In this document: in pieces, positions 58,881 to 64,000 of the stretch
Layout of the letters: each line of letters begins with the position of its first letter
Numbering within the stretch: the stretch's first letter is position 1
NCBI GenBank assembly: GCA_014281115.1
Contig: JACONQ010000014.1
Location: 2,480,001-2,544,000, forward strand
Source: Laburnicola sp. R22_1
Taxonomy: Eukaryota > Ascomycota > Dothideomycetes > Pleosporales > Didymosphaeriaceae
Direction: 5' to 3'
Length of the DNA: 64,000 bases
Position numbers and translations under genes: made by a program
Notes under the pieces: generated by a model
What the model saw: only the letters and a program-made list of their open reading frames with translations
Told to the model about the DNA's origin: nothing
The model's database searches: none

Positions 58881-59735
58881 GTTGGCGGTATTGCGTTGGT
58901 GGTTACTCGAAAATTCGGGTGGATGAAATGCTCAGGTACCCCGCACCGGTTCGGAGGGGCTGGTGTGGTTGAAGAGGCACAGAAGGTGCGAGTGTCAGAG
59001 GAATGCGCGGGCAGTGCAGACCAAAGGCAGCGCTTTAAGAACCCCTGGGCGCAAAGCTGGCGGGCGAAGTGGTGGGCGAGAGAAGAAGCGGGCGGAGGGC
59101 AGTCGAGTTTTGCAGGTGGGCGATGATGGTGGGGCGGCGAGCCGCTTTCGCTTAATTTGGACATAGCGCCAGTGTGGCATTTCACCCACACTGCACGGTG
59201 CCCCAGCCGGCGCCACCGAGGAGTCATCACGAGCTCGAAGCTCCAGCAAACGCCGTTGAGTGGTATACGCTACGCTCTGCGTCACATATGCTGTGACTCA
59301 TCTACGACCAGAGGCTCCTCGACGCCTCTACGTTCGGACAAGACGTAGCAACCCGCGGCATTTGATTGGGCAGCAACCAAGGCGAGCGTCATCCGACCAT
59401 GGTCCAACAACCGCTTACTGATAGAGTCAACCCAAGACTCATCAAAAGGGCTGAGGAGCCGACGCGAATTCTAGAGAGCCCTTTCACGTCAGGAGGAGGA
59501 AGTGGTGGAATTGTGTTCCACTCAGAACCGTAGTCGTTGACCGCGGTGCTGATTCATGGCGTCACTCTCCAGGGCTAGCAAAATATCACAAGACTCTACG
59601 GCTTCGTGTTGTTGAAATCTGAGACACAAGGGAGTACACGCAATTCCTGACACCTAGTAATGGCAGATACTTGAATATCAAGACACTGCATACAGTACAC
59701 TGTACACCGAAGCGGCTTAGCGAGAAGACCGAATA
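58881..59735. promoter_or_regulatory. EF-2 upstream region
   Basis: 855 bases between the EF-2 start codon and the left end of the pogo element. No gene is supported. Confidence 0.45.
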
Positions 59736-61483
59736 AGCTAGCGCATATAGTCGCCGCCCACATAGGGTTGCCGCCCACATAGGGTTGCCGCCCACCCCGC
59801 CAAAACGCGACACCTGCACAAAACACGCGATATCTCTCCACAACGCTCATTAATATGGACCCCCGCGAAGAAGCTATACAATTAGCTATTAGCGATTTCA
59901 ACGCTGGCCTTTATCTAAGCCTACGCGCTATAGCGAAGGCATATAACATCCCTCGATCTACCCTCTAAGGCCAACTAGGCGGCGCGACAAACAGCGCGAT
60001 TTGCTATCAACACTAGTAGAGATTAACTCCTGCGCAGAAGGACTTTCTAGTAGACTGGATCCTTGAAGAAGACGCACGCGCCTGCCCTCCCTCGCACGCT
60101 CGCGCTCGAGAAATGGCGAATTGAATTCTGCGTATGAATGGGCGATAACCAGCCTATTGGCAAGCTCTGGCTCTCACACTTCCTTAGGCGCCAGCCACGC
60201 GTTGCCTCTGTAGTCAGCAGAAAGCTAGAGGCTTAGAGAGCTGATGCAGCAATACTAGAGCAGCTACGCGCGTTCCTAGAGCTCTATGAGTAGACTTAAC
60301 GGCGGCTTAATATATAGGCGGAGAATACCTACAATATGGATAAGACTAGCGTGGCTCTAGGAGTATGTACAAACACTAGAGTACTCTCTAGTAGTCAGAA
60401 GAAGAAGGCTTATATTCGGTCTTTAGAGAATCGCAAGTGGGTCTCTATAATTAAGTGCGTATTAGCGACAGGGCAGAAACTACGCTGCGCAGTCATCTTT
60501 AAAGGCCAGAGCCTATAGACTACCTAGTTCCTAGCCAAATCCGTGCCTAGCTGGCTCTATACAACCTCTGAGAACGGATAGATGTTGAAAGCGATAGGTG
60601 TTGAGTGGCTGAAAGCGTATATTCATAGACAGCTGTAGGTGATAGCTAGTACCGTTCTTATCCTTGATAGTTACGGCAGCTATATTAATATAGCTACAGC
60701 GTATATTCATACCTGAGACAGCTGTAGGTGGTATTATATACAGCTCCTATATCTACCTGCGCACACCTTACACGTCCTACAGCCTCTAGATCTCGCTCCT
60801 TTCTCTGTGATTAAGTCTAGCTACAGGCGTTAGATTCAGGAGCTCGCATTACTTGACGACGCTGCGCCTGTTAAGAAGGAGCGCTTTATCACCTGCTATT
60901 ACCAAGCTAGGGAGGAAGGCTTTACAGAGCGTGTGATTCGAGCTGGCTAGCAGGCATCTAGCATCTGCCTATTTAATATTAATCACGTGCTTAGCTCGTC
61001 GCAGGTCTCTTAGAGGCCTACTACGCCTACTCGTTAGCAGCAGCCTCAGCAGCAGCTCTAGAGCTTCCTCTCTACTCCTTAGGGCCCTCGCGATCTCTAT
61101 ATAGCGTAGCACAGCGTTCAGAGCGTCGAGAATCTAGGTCGTACAACCCGGCTACTCCTACAGAAAGCAGGTAAGGCTCTAGCAGCTGCAAATGCTAGAG
61201 CTGCAGGCCTAGAAGCAGAGAAAAGACGACTTGAGCAGCAGCTAGAGATTATCAGGGAGGCTATGTGCGCAGCTAAGGCTTTAGCAGCTAAACCACGTAT
61301 ATTTACTATATTAAGCACTTTAGAAACAGCTGCTATAGCTACAGCCGCTACAGCGCTTAAATCTATGTGTAGTTAATGGCAATTGAAATTAGCGTTGCTG
61401 AGATATCGCGGGTTTTGTGCAGGTGTCGCGTTTTGGCGGGGTGGGCGGCAACCCTATGTGGGCAGCGACTATATGCGCTAGCT
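59736..61483 (+). mobile_element. pogo/Fot1-type DNA transposon, RIP-decayed
   Basis: The 1748-bp element has ~80-bp terminal inverted repeats starting AGCTAGCGCATATAGTCG and a TA duplication on each side (59734-59735, 61484-61485), as for Tc1/mariner-pogo elements. The left TIR holds an extra copy of the 17-base unit gccgcccacatagggtt that the right lacks. The single internal coding frame is ruined by stops. Size, ends and coding content match the fungal Fot1 group. Confidence 0.88.
59855..61376 (+). pseudogene. pogo/Fot1 transposase remnant
   Basis: Read through its stops, one frame gives an N-terminal Psq-like helix-turn-helix (LSLRAIAKAYNIPRSTL), a CENP-B-type segment (LWLSHFLRRQPRVASVVSRK), and the DDE core: NMDKTSVALG, LILDSYGSYINI (normally DGHGSH) and LQPLDLAPFSVIK. 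The C-terminus is a Leu/Ala/Arg coiled coil. At least fifteen in-frame stops, nearly all TAG, match CAG-to-TAG and TGG-to-TAG changes, the CpA-to-TpA pattern of RIP. It cannot make transposase. Confidence 0.85.
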
Positions 61484-62069
61484 TATGTTGGATTACAAAT
61501 GAGGAAGGCGTTACGGAGATAAGTCGCGGAAAACTGGTAGTCGGCATAAAAGCGTGTTTGAAGTAGACTACGCATTTCTTGATTTACTGTCCATGGCCCT
61601 TCACAGTGTTACTGTGTCTTTGCAAGATTTAGGCGCAGGATTGCGTTAAATTCAATAAATGGCAGGCGTTTAGGTTGGGTGCATGGATTGAACGAACATC
61701 ACTGAGTTTACTTGCATCGATTGGCACATTTTTGATTCATACCCGTCAGCTCATGCGAAGCATGAAATCGTGAGCTATCATACAGTGGTGGACATGACGA
61801 TATGCCATGACAATAGGAAAAGTAACCTCCCAACCAGATGGTATCAATGAAGACAACCATAGAATGTGTGCACACCTCAACGCCAATTTTTTCTCCGGAT
61901 GCAAAGGAATTCCTAACCAGAAGCTGCCCGCAAGCAGTATATCCACGTAGACCAACGAAATCTTCCTGGGAGTTGACATGTCTGCCGTACAGACGCATCG
62001 GATAGAACAGATCAGCCGAGCTTGCGCGACCAAACATGACGTGACCGCGCTTGTGGATGTTTCCGCGAT
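61484..62069. other. intergenic, 3' of the La gene
   Basis: 586 bases with no supported gene; this is the 3' side of the leftward La gene and its likely terminator region. Confidence 0.45.
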
Positions 62070-63555
62070 CTACTCGTCTTCCTTGATCTGAAGCTTGACT
62101 CGCTTGGGACTGTCGTCCTCAGCGGCATCGGCCTTGCGTTTCTTGGAATCGCCGCCGGCCTTGTCGTCTCGCTTGTCCTTCTTCTGGAAGTTGTCACGGC
62201 GACGGTTCCAATCCTTGCTGTCGTCGGAGTGATCACGGTCGCGGCCATGACGATCCCGGCGGTCATCGCGGCCGTTGTAGCGACTTCCATATCCCCCTCC
62301 ACCACGTCGTGCGGGACCAAAGGCTCGATCGGCTCGCTCAACCCGGGAACGTCGTTGACCACCACGGTAGCCGTTACGCTTTTCCTTATCCTCTTCCTTA
62401 CACTCTTCCTCTGACTTGAGCCAGTTCGGGATGATGCCCTTCTCCTTGCACTTCATCTCACTGTAATCCTGCTTGGACATGATGGTCAATTCGTTGTCGT
62501 TGAACTTGGGCTTCGGGTCGAGAGCCAGGAACTGTTTCGCAGAATCGCCCGTGTCAAACTCGACGAACACGCTGCCCTTCCACTTGCCCTCGTTGTCGCG
62601 ACGCTTACGAACCATAACGGAGCCGAAGGGGCGGAAGAAAGTCTCGAGGGGGATCTGAGCAACATCCTCACCTTCGCCAGCAAAGCCCCTCACGTACACG
62701 GAGTTGGCCATGTTGTTGAGGCTTAGGCGGAAGAGGCGCTTGTAGAGGTCATCCAGCGTGGGCGGGTAGTCGGCGTCACCGTCTCGCTTGGGCACTGTTA
62801 GAGGGACCTTGCGCTTGACACCCTCATTGCCGGGGCCGCTGAACTCTTCGTCGTCGACAACTACGAGATCCTCGCTCTCACGGAGGGCGGCGACGACTGC
62901 AGAGTATGGCTTGAAGCGCCTCATGCGCCTGAACGAGTTGATGTGCTTGATCGGCACAGGCGCATTGCGAGGGCCCTCCATCTCCTTGAAGAGATGCTCA
63001 TCGGTTGCCAAGTTGGCGGCGGAGAAGTAGAACTCGACCTTGGCATGTTAGAGCAGATACGACATATAAAGTAGAGGCAGCGTACTTGTTTCCTGATCTC
63101 GGTCGGGTCATCTGTCTCGGGTAGGTTGTCGAACTCATCCGTGCGCCTGCGCGGGTGTAAGTCAAGAATTTTTGGGTGGAAGTAAGGTGGGCGCACTGGG
63201 CTCGCTTCTTGTGCTCGAACTTGCCGTGGCGCCTGTAGTCGCGGTCCTTGCGATCATACTTGGGCCTGGAGTCGCGGTCCTTGCGATCGTCCTTGTCCTT
63301 GCGAGGGTGGGAGCGCCTGTACAGCTCCTCAACCTTATCAACGACCGGTGACTCCTCACGCTGGACAGCGTCGGTGGAACCCTTCTGGTAGGGCTTTTTG
63401 GCGCCAGCCTTTGTGTTGTCCGTCGCGTCGGTCTTAGCAACGTCGGCCGCAGCTTCCTGCTTCGCGCCGGCCTCGACCTCGAGGGAAGCGTCGGCCTTGG
63501 TGACCTCGGCGGGGCTGGTCGCAACTGCCTCGGCGGCGGGCTGCTTGTCGGCCAT
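62070..63555 (-). CDS. LHP1: La protein, RNA 3'-oligo(U) chaperone
   Basis: Three exons, 63555-63197, 63146-63086 and 63038-62070, encode 462 aa. A ~110-residue acidic-to-basic N-terminal region with Arg/Asp/Lys repeats precedes the La motif: QVEFYFSAANLATDEHLFKE and VPIKHINSFRRMRRF, split by the second intron just before VEFYFS. An RRM follows at ~230-320 (NSVYVRGFAGEG ... GSVFVEFD). The C-terminus is a long Arg/Gly/Asp/Lys-rich tail with an RGGGGYGSR patch and a final basic signal (SKKRKADAAEDD). La binds UUU-OH ends of new RNA polymerase III transcripts in the nucleus. The N-terminal extension is longer than in yeast Lhp1. Strong assignment. Confidence 0.9.
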
Positions 63556-63838
63556 TTTGCTGCAGTGCAGCTGTATATCTGCGATTGGAGTGTAAGCGCT
63601 TGTTCGAGGTACTTGTGCGCAGAACAGGAATCTAGAAATCGTGGGTGTGGGCGTGGGGTGCGGGAGAGTCGTGGTGGTGGAGGGAAAAAGTAGAAGAGCA
63701 GGAGCTAGCGGGGGATAGCTCTTGCTGGGATTTTTTTGACGACGGTCCGTGCGCGGTGCCATCTCCTCGTGCCATCGGGAGTCTCAGTGCAGCACCGCTC
63801 CCAGCTCCCCCCTCACCGCCCATTGAGCGCCGCCCACC
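63556..63838. promoter_or_regulatory. divergent promoter, La gene and next gene
   Basis: 283 bases between two head-to-head start codons, with no ORF of note. Confidence 0.4.
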
Positions 63839-64000
63839 ATGAGGAAGAAGCCGAGATTCCATTCGCTCAAGAAGCTGGTCAGTCGAGATGCTCATCGTAA
63901 CGAGATGGCGGCGCTGCAATGCTGACACGCGCCTAGAAAGTCCGGCAAGACTGGTCACGCTGGTCGCTGTACAGTCTCTCGCAGCTCAAGCCGCCCAACA
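63839..64000 (+). CDS. 5' end of an unidentified gene
   Basis: Exon 1 (63839-63877) encodes MRKKPRFHSLKKL; a 59-nt intron (GTCAGT...CTAG) joins it to an exon starting 63937 that reads KVRQDWSRWSLYSLSQLKPP and runs off the window. The very basic start could be a mitochondrial presequence. Too little is present to name it. Confidence 0.55.

Noticed and set aside
1..64000. CRISPR arrays, rRNA or bacterial-type operons
   Set aside because: No spaced direct repeats or rRNA sequences; gene structure is spliced and fungal.

Overview
The window looks like a chromosomal stretch of a filamentous ascomycete (Pezizomycotina). Dothideomycetes is my best guess, but that is inference. The support is short GT-AG introns (mostly 48-90 nt) in nearly every gene, fungal-only families (CYP61/ERG5, a highly reducing polyketide synthase, SAT4/rhodopsin-like membrane proteins, a Gyp8-like TBC protein, a CTDK-I cyclin) and fungal transposons with RIP-like decay. 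All exon models were built by hand from reading frame and splice sites.

Layout. 1-13 kb: a small conserved protein; a divergent pair of secreted cysteine-rich proteins built from a shared Cys module; a Gyp8/TBC1D20-like RabGAP; and a very large MMS1_N/CPSF_A-type beta-propeller protein. 13.8-22.6 kb: accessory enzymes, namely a CYP58-like P450, a secreted FAD (BBE-type) oxidase, a secreted aspartic protease, a broken sterol C-5 desaturase copy and a short-chain dehydrogenase. 23.6-29.7 kb: a complete Ty1/Copia retrotransposon with identical 124-bp LTRs and a 5-bp target duplication, but with internal frame breaks. 29.8-43.9 kb: the core of a putative polyketide cluster, namely a SAT4-type 7-TM protein, an O-methyltransferase, a ten-exon HR-PKS (KS-AT-DH-cMT-ER-KR-ACP, about 2632 aa) and a medium-chain dehydrogenase. 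44-64 kb: mostly housekeeping genes, namely an RBM26/27-like CCCH/RRM protein, ERG5, a CTDK-I beta cyclin, a Dal5-type MFS carrier, elongation factor 2, a decayed pogo/Fot1 transposon, a La protein and the start of one more gene.

How the parts fit. The PKS, O-methyltransferase, SAT4 protein, SDR and perhaps the MDR enzyme and the P450/FAD oxidase could form one pathway to a reduced, C- and O-methylated polyketide. No cluster transcription factor or thioesterase is visible. Small inverted-repeat elements (MITEs) sit in the promoters or flanks of this accessory region, one only 85 bp upstream of the PKS start codon. The most original signal is the pair of divergent secreted proteins at 2.6-5.6 kb: they share a repeated 8-Cys-type module, and in one of them introns fall at the same place in each of three module copies.
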